A stretch of DNA of 64,000 nt from Antilocapra americana. Its lineage: Eukaryota > Chordata > Mammalia > Artiodactyla > Antilocapridae. Below, piece after piece: positions 22,572-35,283 of the stretch. Under the pieces are notes generated by a model. The model saw nothing but the letters and a program-made list of their open reading frames with translations, did not search any database and had not been told where the DNA came from. The stretch is taken from contig ML660777.1 of assembly GCA_007570785.1 (NCBI GenBank), positions 2,745,845 to 2,809,844 of the forward strand. Reading direction: 5' to 3'. Numbering within the stretch: position 1 is the first letter of the stretch; every line of letters begins with the position of its first letter. Position numbers and translations under genes: made by a program.

Positions 22572-24009
22572 CTTCTTTCTCATATAATTGGTAAGAGTTT
22601 ATTCATTATTCTTTTTGGCTTTTAAAGTAATTAAAGAAAAATAAAATATGCCACGTTGTAAATGCAATTTAAAATGTTTAAATAAATTCAGCTAACTTTT
22701 GAAACTTATTTAAAACTTTTATAGAAGTTAATAATTTATTTTTAAGATTTTTTTATAAGTTAAAATGAAAGTTTGAGGAAAACTAGATTTGCAAATATAT
22801 AACAACAAATCTTTCAAACCAAAGTAGCAGCAAATTGATTTTTCTGTTTATAAGCTTCACATGGCAAACTGTCTACTTTGCAGCCTAGCAGTCCCTCCTC
22901 ACTCACTTTTCAGTGTTTAATCGTTAATGGCACAGAACTGCAGGAGCCTTAAAAGTAAGAGATTTCAATAATATTTCTAATATTTTCAACTTAACTAGAA
23001 TCTAGAAATTGTAGATTAACTGCCTATGATGCAAACAGGCTCTAGAAGTAGGAAAATACAATGAATAGACTTCTGATCTAAATTCTGACTGCTTTTAATC
23101 ATCAGTTTATACTCTTATGGATTTTACTATATCCAAGGGAAGGATAAACCATATCTAGTGGTAATTGTATTCAAGACATATATAAGCCATTCATATATAT
23201 ATAAGTCATTCAAAAATTTTAATGGTTTAAAAAATTAGAAAAAAGTACATTCATCATAAATGTAAAACTTGATGAAAACCTACCAAGTCAACATGGCCAT
23301 ATCACCATTATTCAGATCAAGAGATATTGTCAGGGCCCACAAATCCTGCCAGGTGTCCTTGCCTAGCACAGCCAACATTCCTCCCCACAGGTAACTTCCT
23401 GACTATTGATTTCCAGCACCATATATTGCTTTGTTTTTCTTTTTAATATCTGTATTAGTAAAAAAATTTAAAATAAACCATATACATTTTGTACCAGATT
23501 TCTTTGGTCTAATATTTTTTATGTGACATTTATCCATGCTGATTTTTGTTGCAGTATTTCCTTCACTTTATATCTATATATTATCATATTATATGTGTTA
23601 GGTTTTACTATGATATCCAGCTGCAGTTTTCTCTGTATTTACATTATGTGACTTAGAAATTTCTGAATCTTGATTTTTTTTTAACTTTGGGGATAATTTT
23701 CCCATTATATTTTTATTTCATGATTATTTCCCAAACTCTGTCCTGTATTTCTAGGACCCATATACAAGTATATTGATCTTTATCAACTTGTCTTGTAAGT
23801 CTTTTACTATGTGTTCCCTCATTTTTTTCTTTTTGGTTTTAGTCTCTGAACATCAGCCTGGATATTGTCTTTTGACCTGTTTTTCATTTTTCTCACTTGT
23901 CTTTTTTTGTCTTAACTAACCTGTGATTAAATACATCCATTGAATTCTGAATTTCAGTTATTTTGTCTTCCTTGGTTCTAGAATCCCATTTTTAAACCAT
24001 TTTACTATT
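22572..24009. other. ADGB intron, nothing recognised
   Basis: AT-rich. The 23290-23900 part may be an old L1, but I could not place it. Confidence 0.45.
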
Positions 24010-24125
24010 GAATATTATTTATTTTTTATTTTTACAACTTTATTGAAGGATTATTGAAGTACAGTTAACTGCACAAAGAATAAATTTGATAATCCTTGAT
24101 ATATGTACATATCCATGTGTTAGTT
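24010..24125 (-). mobile_element. Possible old L1 3' fragment
   Basis: TTACAACTTTATTGAAGGAT and CTTGATATATGTACATATCC resemble reverse old L1 3' ends. Divergence is high. Confidence 0.5.
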
Positions 24126-24230
24126 ATCAATTGCTTCATAACGAATCACCATACTTTTAATGGTAAAATCCTATCACCCACTACTCCTTTTCATTTCTGC
24201 TATCTGTAGACTTCATTTTCACCACAATGA

Positions 24231-24431
24231 ACTTCCCAGGTGGCACTAGTGATAAAGAATCTGCCTGCCAATTCAGAAGATGCAAGAGATGCAGGGTGGA
24301 GAAGAGCCCCCGGAGTAGGAAATGGCAACCTGCTCCAGCTCCACTATTCTTGCCTGGAAAATTCCATGGACAGAGGAGCCTGGCAGGTCCAGAGGTTCAC
24401 AAAGAGTCAGACACAACTGAATGACTGAGAA
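24231..24431 (+). mobile_element. Bov-tA SINE
   Basis: ACTTCCCAGGTGGCACTAGT to ACACAACTGAATGACTGAGA. Confidence 0.9.
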
Positions 24432-24974
24432 CATAAACATGAACTCATTAAAAACATTAGACTCAGGATCATAGGTTTTATTTCTATCCCTACTGTCACA
24501 TTCAAATATTAGTAAATTTGGATTCTTCCTTCCCTTCTTTCTTTTTCTTCTTCATTGTCTTTGCTGTTATATTTAGTTAGTTCTTTTTGTTTGTTTGTTT
24601 CCTTTTAAGAGTGATGGACTTCATCTCCCAGGTAGTTATGACAATCATTTGATCTTGTGATTTAATTTACCAGGTAATAATCAAAAACATTTCCCAATGC
24701 TAATGTTTAAAGTAAAACAAAATACTGTGTTGTTCTCAAACAGAAGCCAAAGCTGTAAAGCCTGACATATTTAGGCCTTATTTTAACCACTTCAAAATTT
24801 ATTAAATGTTTATTACTGTGAAATAGAACCTAAATTTTTGTTTTCCTATAATCACTGCATTTACACAAACTTTAATACACTTGCCACCAATCCATACATT
24901 TTTAACTACACAAATCACAAAATACTTCATCTGTTAACAAGAGGTATTAATGGGAAAGACTGTTAAATACTTAC

Positions 24975-25065
24975 GTTTCTGTTGGAATTGTAAATGGAGT
25001 CATTCTATAATTCAAAAATGGACTTGAAATCTCAAGAAATTGGTCAGGCTTCTTTATTACTATTT
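24975..25065 (-). CDS. ADGB: ADGB exon: FLEISSPFLNYRMTPF segment
   Basis: This 91-nt exon runs from a CTTTTTAG acceptor to an AC|GTAAGT donor. Two bases complete a Glu codon and two open a Thr codon. The 29 whole codons include KKPDQFLEISSPFLNYRM and TPFTIPTE. The sequence is collinear with human androglobin between the proline-rich segment and the acidic linker. It contributes to the C-terminal part of the calpain-like core, and no catalytic residue was recognised in it. Confidence 0.94.
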
Positions 25066-26101
25066 CTAAAAAGAGAAAGATAGTGTTCTACACTAGTTAA
25101 AAAGATATTCCAAGATTATATGTAGAATTTAACATTTAATGCAATACTAATTAGATTATTAGTACTGATTTTATTATCTATTATTAATACTGATTATTAT
25201 TATCTATTTACTCAGCAAATTTCAATAGACTTAAATAGAAATGTATGTGATACATAAAGTTTTGTACTAAAAAGGCTTTATAGATCCTGCCAATCTGAGA
25301 TTTCTTTAGTCTTCTTTCAGTTGCTTTCCAGATTTACAACATGAAACAATGAAATCTCAAGGGAGAAAGTCAGCCATGTCTTCTAGAATTATTACTGTAT
25401 TTGGCATTTGCTGCTATTTCAAGTACACGAAAGACTTTCTATAAAAGTCTTTTACTAAAAAACTTTTCTTTTAGTCAACCTCTAACAACACAATTGCTCA
25501 AGACATGAAAAAAAAAAGTGGGCTAAATACATGAAGTAAGTAGTAGGAGAACAAGTAAAGGTCAGAAGCAGAAAAGAAAGCAATAATTCAAGAAAAAAGT
25601 TATGGGTATTCCTAAAGGTGTCTGAAGCTGACACAGAAGTAACTTCTCAATGGATAAGGCACACAGCCCATGCACTAATATGGTGAACACTGAATTAAAC
25701 ATTAGGCATGATTATCTTAACAGAAGATCCTATAGCAGTGGAAAAGATGCCCACAGGATGAAAAGATTGAGAATATGACACAGTGTCTTTTGACTTTTCT
25801 GTGCTTGTTCTGTGATCACCTCTAAATTTATCTCTTTTTCTGTTTCCTGTTAATTTTCACTTGAAATACTAAACTCAGTGGAGAGAAGAAAGACAGCAAT
25901 GTGGTAAGCCTCGAAGTGGAAGACCTCAGGACTGGAATCCCATCAAGCCTGAGGTTTTCTTCCACAGCTTACAACAGAGACAAAGAGTTACACAAATCAG
26001 TAGCGAAATCAAGAAATAGCTGTATGTTTAATATTTTTCCTTTCCTTCATCTATTTCTGATGTTCTGAAAGAAGAAAAGTTTTAAGTGTGGCTCTATGCA
26101 T
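25066..26101. other. ADGB intron, nothing recognised
   Basis: Upstream intron flank of the exon 24975-25065; no repeat identified. Confidence 0.5.
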
Positions 26102-26324
26102 TTGGGATTTCCCAGGTGGTAAAGAATTCTTTCCCAGTGGTAAAGAATCCACCTGCCATTGGAGGAGATGCAGGAGACAGTTTCGATCCCTGAGTCAAGA
26201 AAATCCCCTGGAGGAGGAATTGGCAACTCACTCCAGTATTCTTGCCGGGAAACTCCTGTGGACAGAGAAGCCTGGCGGGCTACAGTCCATGGGGTCACAA
26301 AGAGTAAGGCACAACTGAGCACAA
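26102..26324 (+). mobile_element. Bov-tA SINE with duplicated head
   Basis: The start contains two GTGGTAAAGAATYC units (26116 and 26137) linked by TTTCCCA, so part of the tRNA head is repeated. The rest is normal. Confidence 0.88.
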
Positions 26325-27279
26325 CAACCTATGTGTTTAATTAAAATATAGCTTTTAATTAAATTAAAATATACCAAGATTTTTCTCTCAAGCATCATGT
26401 GAATTCTGATCTTTGGAAAAATGAAAGTGGACAGGAAAGAAAGAGGGAGGGAAGAAAGTTGGAAAGTTCCTAGAAACAAAACCAACAGTTGGCACTGGAG
26501 TGGCATCAACAGCCTGTTGCAGAAACTCAAGGAATGTAAAGAAATAACTGAAATAATGAAGCAGGTGGGAGAGAGGTAGACAAGACTAGTAAAAAATAAC
26601 TAAATAAACTGACCATTTCTCCTTTATATCTAAGCCAGATATTTCTTTAATCTTTGTTCTTATCTGGCAAGGATAAAACATGTTGTGCTAAAAAAATTTT
26701 GCCACCAGCTGTACTGGTTGTATCAACGTAGGCAGAAAGCAAATGTGAAGAAAATTACATGGTTAACAGTTGCTATTTATATCTTAAAAACATGTAAATT
26801 ATGGTTGGAAGTAGGAGGCAAGGAACAGGTAAATACTCCAAATCTCTGTGGCTATTGTAGTTTTAGGATCCTGAGTACCACTGAGACTTATGTATTACTC
26901 TGTGGCTGAGATACAGTTCTTTTGTCCCATGCACTGAAGGATCAGCAGTACTTGAATTGGTAGCAGAAACACAGCAAGCACTATCATTAAGAGTACAAGC
27001 CGTGGTTCATGGGACCAATCACTTAAAGTGTATTTACATGCTTCTTAGGGATGCCTTTAGTAAACTGGCACTAGATATGGTCACTGTGGCTTTGTCTTCA
27101 TTGTTCATTCAAGGACAGGCCTAATGTAATAACCTCTAGAATGTGATGACCTGTTACTAGAGGAATACAATTAGAAGATAATGAGGTACTGGAAAAGAAA
27201 AAGTAAGAAAATGAGAAAGCAAGGAAATTAACACAAAAAAGATAGCAAAAAAGATAATTTAAACTTTTTGGAATAGGAA

Positions 27280-27324
<45 letters not shown>

Positions 27325-28185
27325 AACCACAGCACTCCAATTCTTTATCATCTTTCATTAAAAGCTACAAGTGTAAATTAGCTACAGAAAGGCCATATGT
27401 TTACTTTGAATCAACATAAACAAACTGAGCTATTCAATTAGGCCATCACTTTTTAATTTTTAGCTTTTGTTTTCTATCCTCTCTGCTCATTTGTTTTCAT
27501 TTACGATCTTGCTCATTTCTTCTCATGCCATGTCGGTCTCTCTTCCATTCCAACATGGTGCTCACAGAAGGAGTGAAAATGAAGACAGAGAGAAATGATT
27601 AAAGGAATGAAAAATTAGACTTGGATTATAAGGAATTCAGAAATAAAAGACAAGAATAAGAACCAGGTGGGAACAGACTCCTTAGCATATTCTCAGCCTG
27701 TGTGAACCCATGTATTTCCAAGCACAATTGCCATTTGTTGGCTACAGGACAATATTGACAGGAGCCAGCCCAGGCAGAAGTCTTGCTCCTATAGCAATTT
27801 CAAATGGAATTCAGTCAATTCAAAGATGATATCCTACTGGGTACCCCAGAATGATCCCCATGTCCGAAATTCACACCAGTGGGTTAATATGTATGCTATT
27901 TAGCTTTCTGTATTATTTGCTCCAAACCACTTTTCTATCACAATTATAATCATAGTGCCATCACCCAAAGAATGGCCTTTATTCATCTGGTCAGTTTAGA
28001 TGTGAAAACCAAACTAATCAGAGTTTGAGATGTGCAGAAACCATCCTTTCAGACATGAAATTAGATGAAGGCTTTAAGAGTAATGTTGGATTGCTTTCTT
28101 GATATATCTCTCGCATTACAAATGAAACTATTAGAACTTGATAGAGAGAAATGTTGATTAGACTTTTGGACAATATGAACCATAC
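26325..28185. other. ADGB intron with (AC)n microsatellite
   Basis: Apart from 27282-27322 nothing is recognised. Confidence 0.5.
27282..27322. repeat. (AC)n microsatellite
   Basis: Pure AC run of about 20 units, long enough to be polymorphic. It lies in the intron between the ADGB exons at 45-28 kb and 25 kb sides. Confidence 0.97.
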
Positions 28186-28360
28186 CTTGAGCTTCATCTG
28201 TTATAACAGCTTCTTTTTTTGGACGAAAGAGTTTCCAGGGAGGTACAGGAGGTGGTTTTGGCGGTGCGATAAGGGGGCAGGATCTAGTTCTTGTGACCAG
28301 CACAGGATGGCTACAGATATGGGAAAGCCCATATTCTCTAAGCTTCTCAGCAGAATCAGC
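28186..28360 (-). CDS. ADGB: ADGB exon: proline-rich PPKPPPVPPWK segment
   Basis: This 175-nt exon has a CTTTTTAG acceptor and a G|GTATGG donor. It starts in phase 0 with ADSAEKLREYGL and contains SHPVLVTRTRSCPLIAPPK, then PPPVPPWKLFRPKKE and VITDEAQ. The PPKPPPVPPWK run is a conserved androglobin feature and could be an SH3-type or other proline-ligand site. In active calpains an RNPWG motif supplies the catalytic Asn around here; this exon has RTRSCP instead, so the Asn is not visible. That agrees with the view that the vertebrate androglobin protease domain is catalytically degenerate. Confidence 0.96.
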
Positions 28361-28501
28361 CTAAAAAGTGGAACGCAGAGTTAAAAGGATTCTGGTATTT
28401 GCTTTATACATTTAAGATAACACTTTTCATCATTATTGAAATATTATCGCCACTAGAGAGGTATAGTGGTAGTATTTCTGCATCCTTTAGCATAAGCACT
28501 A

Positions 28502-28711
28502 TGGCTTTCGTGGTGTCTCAGATGGTAGAGAATCTGCCTGCAATGCAGGAGATCCAGCTTTGATCCTTGGGCCAGGAAGGTGCCCTGGAGAAGGAAATGG
28601 CAATCCACTCCAGAATTCTTGCCTGGACAATCCCATGGACAGAGGAGACTGGCGGGCTACAGTCCATGGGGTCGCAAAGAGTCAGACACGACTAAGTCAC
28701 TAACACACTCA
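28502..28711 (+). mobile_element. Bov-tA SINE
   Basis: TGGCTTTCGTGGTGTCTCAG to CACGACTAAGTCACTAACAC. It lies 142 bp upstream, in transcript terms, of the ADGB exon ending at 28360. Confidence 0.92.
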
Positions 28712-28902
28712 TAGTGTAAGGGCTATTACTCTCTGCATTTCTTTCAATCTTTTAGGGTATCTGGGGCTCCCTTTCTTTATTTACAAAATGAGGGACTAGC
28801 ACTAGAAGTCACTTTTCAGTTCTAAGAGTTTAAGATTCTATGACATTGCAGAAGTCTCAGAATATCAGTTTTGGTCCAAAATTAATCAACTATTACTTTT
28901 GC

Positions 28903-29111
28903 TGGGTTTCCCTGGATTCTCAAATGGTAAAGAATCTGCCTGCAATGTAGGAGATCCAGGTTCTATCCCTGGGTTGGGAAGATCCCCTGGAGAAGAGAAT
29001 GGCTACCCATTCCAGTATTCTTGCCTGGAAAATTCTATGGACAGAGGAGCCTGGCGGGCTACAGTCCATATGGGGTCACAAAGAGTTGGACACAACTGAG
29101 TGACTAACACT
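28903..29111 (+). mobile_element. Bov-tA SINE
   Basis: GGGTTTCCCTGGATTCTCAA to CACAACTGAGTGACTAACAC. Confidence 0.92.
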
Positions 29112-30527
29112 TCTTAAAGGTTGAAGATTTGATACAAGTACTGAACATATAAAGTCTTTGTCAGTTTTTCTTTTCTTTCTTTTTTTTTTTTTTAAGCACC
29201 AGCAATTGCTCGATAGTTTTCAAAAAACCCCACTGCCCTTAGTGTGTTGGGTCCATGAGGGTAAGCAGTTGCCTTGTCTACAGTTTATGTTCTCAGGCTT
29301 CCCTACACAAAATCCACATGATCGCTCCTGACAAAGGAGGCATTCACAGAAGGGCAGATGGTCCAGGCAAATCCAAATCCAGCCACTGGAAGAAATTCAA
29401 GTCATTGTAGAAATTCATCTACTGACTGGTGGCTGAAAGATGCCATAAGAAATCAAAAGGTATGTGAAGGTTAAAGTAACATACCCTGTAGTCAAATTCT
29501 GATATTCATGGTCTAAATGCTGAAACATTGAAAGTAAAGTAAAATATTAACTACATTAAAGTCAGTTTTGCCAATAACTATTTTTCTTCCTAGTGATTTT
29601 CTATCATTGATTTCTCTGCAAATAGCAATGTTTGAAAATGAAAATTTACAAAGTAGTCATTTGAATTAGGATCAGAAGCTCACTTACTAGCCTATTGGAA
29701 ATGATTGCCTTGGCTAGAACATGTATTATTAAGTTCAGTAGAGTCATTTAAAAGCATTATAAATATATGGAATAAAGAGAAAAGTTACTTCAATGTTTTA
29801 AATTTTTTTTTAAAAAAGCACTAACCCATTTAATAAAATGAAAATAATAAGTAAACAAATAAAACTAAAATTTAGAAGACCCAGAAGTAATAAGATGGGA
29901 GGATAAGGTAGGGTAATTTGTGACACTGTTTCTTTCCAAGTTTTGCTTTGTTTTCTTGCGTTCTTCACCAATTCCTCACATACATATTGGTCTTGTGGTC
30001 TTTGGGGCTAGAATGTTTTGCTATGTACTCCATTTAATAAAATTCCATTAAAAAGAATTTTCCTCTGTAGATTTATCTTCAAAACATGATATCATCTTTA
30101 TATTCTGAGTTTTACCAAGAGACCCTGCTTATCCTAATAGCTAATGTAAAAGAATCAGCAGGAGACTGTAATGTTGGAGGCAGTTCATTACAGCTGGGAA
30201 GCTCATTTCATTACTATTACAGACACTGGGCCAATTCCTGAACCACTGGACCCTGTAAGACATTTCAACCCCCACAGGGAGGATTTATAACACTGCATGT
30301 CCAGGCTCCCTCCTACACCTCAGACTGCCTCTAAAACTTCTCCTTTTGCAATCTGTTCAAACTCCAGTAGTCCCTCGAACCCCGTGGGTTATCCTTCACC
30401 TCCAAACTTTCTAACACAAACTTCTTTCTGCTTCACACATATGCTTTTTCTATTTTCCAGGCTAACTTTAAAGCCACTGCTTAAACAATTTTCTTTCTTT
30501 TTTTTTTCCTTTGGGAAGACTTCCCTC
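29112..30527. other. ADGB intron, nothing recognised
   Basis: Contains the T-run at 29180; otherwise no supported feature. Confidence 0.5.
29180..29194. repeat. Poly(T) in a pyrimidine tract
   Basis: T-run at the end of TTTTTCTTTTCTTTC; not joined to a recognised element. Confidence 0.85.
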
Positions 30528-30877
30528 AGTTCAGTTCAGTCACTCAGTTGTGTCTGACTCTGCGACCCCATGGACTGCAGCACACCAGGTTTCCCTGTCC
30601 ATCACCAACTTCAGGAGCTTGCTCAAACCCATGTCCATCGAGTCTGTGATGTCAACCAACCAACTCATCCTCTGTTGTCCCCTTCTCCTCATGCCTTCAA
30701 TCTTTCCCAGCATCAGGATCTTTTCCAATAAGTCAGTTCTTTGCATCAGGTGGCCAAAGTATTGGAGCTTCAGCATCAGTCCTTCCGGTGAATATTCAGG
30801 ACTGATTTCCATTAGGACTGACTGGTTTGATCTCCTTGCAGTCTTCTCCAACACCACAGTTCAAAAGCATCAATTCT
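30528..30877 (-). mobile_element. BovB LINE 3' end, part of split copy
   Basis: BovB terminus in minus orientation (CAGTTCAGTTCAGTCACTC onward), interrupted at the CAAAAGCATCAATTCT site by an L1. The copy continues at 31846. Confidence 0.92.
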
Positions 30878-31559
30878 GGAAATAGAACTGCCATATGACC
30901 CAGCAATCCCACTGCTGGGCATACACACGAGGAAACCAGAATTGAAAGAGACACGTGTACCTCAGTGTTCACTGAAGTACTGTTTATGACAGCCAGGACA
31001 TAGAAGCAACCTAGATGTCCATTAGCAGATGAATGGATAAGAAAGCTGTGGTACATATATACAATGGAATATTACTCAGCCATTAAAAAGAATACATTTG
31101 AATCAGTTCTAATGAGGTGGATGAAACTGGAGCCTATTATACAGAGTGAAGTAAGCCAGAAAGAAAAACACCAATACAGTATACTAATGCATATATATGG
31201 AATTTAGAAAGGTGGTAACAATAGCCTGACATGCGAGACAGCAAAAGAGACAGTCTTGGACTCTGTGGGAGAGGCCGAGGGTGGGATGATTTGTGAGAAT
31301 GGCATTGAAACATGTATATTATCATATGTGAAAAGGATCACCAGTCCAGGTTCGATGCATGAGACAGGGTGCTTGGGGCTGGTGCACTGGGATGACCCAG
31401 AGGGATGGGATGAGGAAGGAGGGTTCTGGATGGGGAACACATGTATTCCCATGGCAGACCCATGTCAATGTATGGCAAAACTACTACAATATTGTAAAGT
31501 AATTAGCCTCCAATTAGAAAGAACAAATTTATATTTAAATAAATGAAAAGAAAAAAATA
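30878..31559 (+). mobile_element. Bovine-type L1 3' end (end of ORF2 and 3' UTR)
   Basis: This plus-strand L1 is 5'-truncated in the last part of ORF2 ([12 protein letters not shown] equivalent). It has the full 3' UTR, including the GATGACCCAGAGGGATGGGA region, and a weak A-rich end at 31537-31559. Its target duplication lies before it (30863-30877) and only after the extra 270 bp that follow (31831-31845). Confidence 0.93.
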
Positions 31560-31830
31560 GAATACTAGAATGAACTCTTTGGAAACTCCTAATACTATCC
31601 TAGTATAAGAGCATGTAACTCAGGGAAGAGCCTTTTAATTAGTTTAGTATCAGATGGGATTAGAAGTTCTTTTAACCAGTGATGGAATCGGAGCTTTCCC
31701 TTTATACATTTTTGTTGTTTTATATCTTGTTTCATTATTCAAACTTCCCAGAGGCTTTGCATGAGTGTAATTCTGTAAATTAGTTAAATAAATCCATATC
31801 TCTTGTATCCAAAAAAAAACCCCAAAACAC
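31560..31830 (+). mobile_element. Putative L1 3'-transduced segment with own poly(A)
   Basis: About 250 bp of non-L1 sequence end with AATAAA at 31787-31792, then 18 nt later an A-rich tail (31811-31830), then the second copy of the duplication CAAAAGCATCAATTCT. This is the hallmark of read-through past a weak L1 poly(A) signal followed by reverse transcription of flanking DNA. Confidence 0.75.
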
Positions 31831-31845
31831 AAAAGCATCAATTCT

Positions 31846-32052
31846 TTGGTGCTCAGCTTTCTTTATGATCCAATTCTCACACCCATACATGACTACTGAA
31901 AAAATGATAGCTTTGACTAGATGAACCTTTGTCAACAAAATAACGTCTCTGCTTTTTAATATGCTTCCTAGGTTTGTCATAGCTTTTCTTCCAAGAAGCA
32001 AGTGTTTTATAATTTCATGGGTGCAGTCACCATCTGCAGTGATTTCCCTAGT
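31846..32052 (-). mobile_element. BovB LINE, upstream part of split copy
   Basis: BovB resumes after the L1 duplication with TTTGGTGCTCAGCTTTC and runs to about 32052, in the same minus orientation as 30528-30877. Confidence 0.9.
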
Positions 32053-33867
32053 CACCCACTAGGCAGAAAGATGTGTCTCTGCTATGTGTTTCATATATAT
32101 TTTTTTTCACTCCTTCATTAATTCATTTATTTGGTTACTCATTTAATGCACTTTATTTAAATGCTACATCTACCATATTCCAAGCAACTTCTATTATGCC
32201 AATATTCTAACTTTATTACTGTTTGCTTGTCTGCTTTTCTCATCGACTCTAAACTTTGTGGGGAGAGGCTTTATTAATCATGCTCAACATGGTATCTTCC
32301 TCAGATTTCAGCTAGTTATTTAGCAAAGAATAATTAATTAACATCTGTTGAATTAATGAATAAACATATGCACTTTTTTGGCCTTTTAAATTAAAAATGT
32401 TTTGTGTATCAGTTTTTTAGTATGACAGACAAAAGTTCAAATGAATTTTTCTGTGCCTGCTTTTTCGTGTAATGAAGATGTAAATCTTACCTTTTTGTTT
32501 TTCAATTTTAAAAAGTATTTAAGTACTTCTGATGGAACACCCCACAAAGCATGACTCACGGTCTTTGATAGTTCACAGTATTAGAGGGTTTAATTTCTCT
32601 GGAATAGCTAAGGCGATGGCCAATGTCAGGTAGTAAGATTAAGAAAAAATAAAATCAGGGCTGATGCAGCCATCCTAAAAAGAGACTTAAGTTGAGGGGG
32701 GGCCCTGAGAAGCACACTTGGATTTAACCGTGGCTAAATTTGAATAACTTTTAATTAAAAACAGAGGAACTGCCCTCTTCTCTATACTAATAATAGCACA
32801 TTATGTCTGATTGTCTTGACAATATCACCCTTGTTACATTGCAGATTTTTGCAGTAAGGAATGTTTCCTATCTAAAAAAGAGAAGGAGAAGGTTGAGGCA
32901 GGAGAAAGGGAAGAAAAGGAAGAAGAAATGATAACATTTATGCTCTTTGCTCAAATCATCCAGAAGACAAATGTAAGTGCAATAATTATACAATTGGTGT
33001 ATTTACATTTCAACCAAATTTCCATTCAATTTTTTAACAGTAAGCTGTTTCTAATTAATCAAAAGATTATATTGCTGTCTTCTTATACTTTAATGTAATG
33101 ATTTCAGACACATGGAATTCTAGCAATAAAGTGCTGGATGTCTGAAGTCCCCCTAGATGGTTAGGGATCAATACAAATGCTATAGGGTGTTTGTCTAAGT
33201 AGACTGAAGAGTAATCTGGTGAGCTTTACCCTTTAAAAGGGAAGAAGAAAAAAATGATTTTTTTTAATGTCCAAAACTCAAAGATAACATAAAAATTATG
33301 GCAAATCCATACATCTCATGTAACTATTAAATATTATGTTGTCAAATGGTTAACATCACAGAAAAATGTTAATGATACAGTGTCAGATGAAAAACTCATT
33401 TCCAAACAGAAAGGAAAATAGAATTTCCCTGAGTAAAAAATTTATACATATATACATGTAGAAAATATGCAAAGAAGAAAAACAAAAAGCAAAGTACATA
33501 TGCCAAAATGTTAATGGTTTCTATGACTAGGCATTTATATTACAAATATTTAAATTTTATTCCCTTTGTTCATATTTCCTAAATTTTCTATAAGTTGTTA
33601 ACTATCTGAGAAAAACGCAATTAACATTTTTGTGTGTATTATTTTAAGGCATTCATAGCAGTGGTTTACTAGATACAAAATCATTTGTCTTAAGAATATA
33701 TGTATGACTTGTTTATAGGAAGGTAATGTATTATTACTTAGAAATGATTTACACAATTCTCACTGAAATACATAAGTTGATGCCCTTTGTTTACAATGGA
33801 AACAATTGATAAACTATATGAAACTACATCTTTTGGGGTTTTTTTTGAGATTAAACTATTGCAATCA
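32053..33867. other. ADGB intron, nothing recognised
   Basis: AT-rich with the purine tract at 32873-32930; no mobile element identified. Confidence 0.5.
32873..32930. repeat. Purine-rich (GA) tract
   Basis: Almost pure A/G for about 58 bp, with AGGAGAAAGGGAAGAAAAGG. Confidence 0.8.
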
Positions 33868-34078
33868 TCTGGGCTTCCCTGGTAGCTCGGCTGGTAAAGA
33901 ATCTGCCTGCAATGTGGGAGACTTGGGTTGGATGCCTGGGTTGGGAAGATCCCCTGGAAGAGGTCGTGGCAACCCACTCCAGTATTCTTGCCTAGAAAAA
34001 CCCCATGGACAGAGAAGCCTGGGGGCTACAGTCCATGGGATTGGTTGCAGAGAGGGGCACAACTGAGGGACTAAGCAT
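33868..34078 (+). mobile_element. Bov-tA SINE
   Basis: TGGGCTTCCCTGGTAGCTCG to GCACAACTGAGGGACTAAGC. Confidence 0.92.
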
Positions 34079-34215
34079 AGTACAGCATTAAGAAAACTTT
34101 GCTTGTACTGAGTCCCTGTACCTATGTGTTTAATTACAGAGAGAACAAGACTGAAATTCAAGAATAGAATTTTCATTGAATTCTGGGATATTTCCTATGT
34201 TGGTTGTTACAAAAG

Positions 34216-35214
34216 GGTGTTAACAAGCTTTGGAAAATGCTTAAAGAGATGGGAGTACTAGACCACCTTATCTGTCTCCAGAGAAATCTGTAGCAACAGT
34301 TAGAACTGGATATGGACTGGTTCAAAATTGGGAAAAGAGTAGACAAGGCTGTCTACTGCCACCTGGCTTATTTAACTTATATGAGAGTATATCATGCAAA
34401 ATGCCAGGCTGGATGAATCACAAGCTGAAATCACGATTGCTGGGAGAAATTTCAACAGCCTCATATATGCAGATGATACTATTCCAATGGCAGAAAGTGG
34501 GGCTTCTTGATGAGGGTGAAAGAGGAGAGTGAAAAATCTGATTTGAATCTCCGCATTTAAAACTAAAGATCATGGCATCTGGCCACTTCATGACAAATAG
34601 AATAGGAAAGAGTGGGAGGGAGCAGTGACAGATTTTCCTTTTTGGGGCACTAAAATCACTGCAGACTGTGACTGCAGCCATGAAACTAAAAGATGCTTGC
34701 TCCGTGGAAAGAAAGCTATGACAAACCTGGACAGTGTATTAAAAAGCGGAGACATCACTTTGCTGACAAAGGTGCATTATAGTCAAAACTATGTTTTTTC
34801 CTCTAATCATGTGTGAATGTGAGAGGTGGACCATAAAGGCTGAGTGCTGAAGAATTGATGCTTTTGAATTGTGGAGCTGGAGAAGACTCTTGAGAGTCCC
34901 TTGGACAGCAAGGAGATCAAACCAGTCAATCTTAAAGGAAATCAACCCTGAAAATTCTTTGGAAGGACTGATGCTGAAGCTGAAGCTCTAATATTTTGGC
35001 CACCTGATGTGAAGAGCCAACTCACTGCAAAGACCCTGATTCTGGGGAACACTGAAGGCAAAAGGATAGCAGAGGATGAGATGGTTGGATGGCATCTCAG
35101 ACTCCATGGACATGAATTGAGCAAACTCTAGGAGATAGTGCAAGACTGGCTTGCTGCATTCCATGGGGTCGCAGAGTCAGACATGACTTGGCAACAGAAA
35201 AACAACACTTTACT
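34216..35214 (+). mobile_element. BovB LINE, about 1 kb of RT and 3' end
   Basis: Diverged BovB. It has an RT stretch with YADD kept (CTCATATATGCAGATGATAC), then GACTGTGACTGCAGCCATGA and a terminus ending ACATGACTTGGCAAC. Several frameshifts. It ends about 70 bp from the donor of the ADGB exon at 35284. Confidence 0.88.
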
Positions 35215-35283
35215 ACAACAAATGACCACAGACACACACAAACACCATAAATTATACTGAGTTTCTTGGCCTTGAGCACTTAC

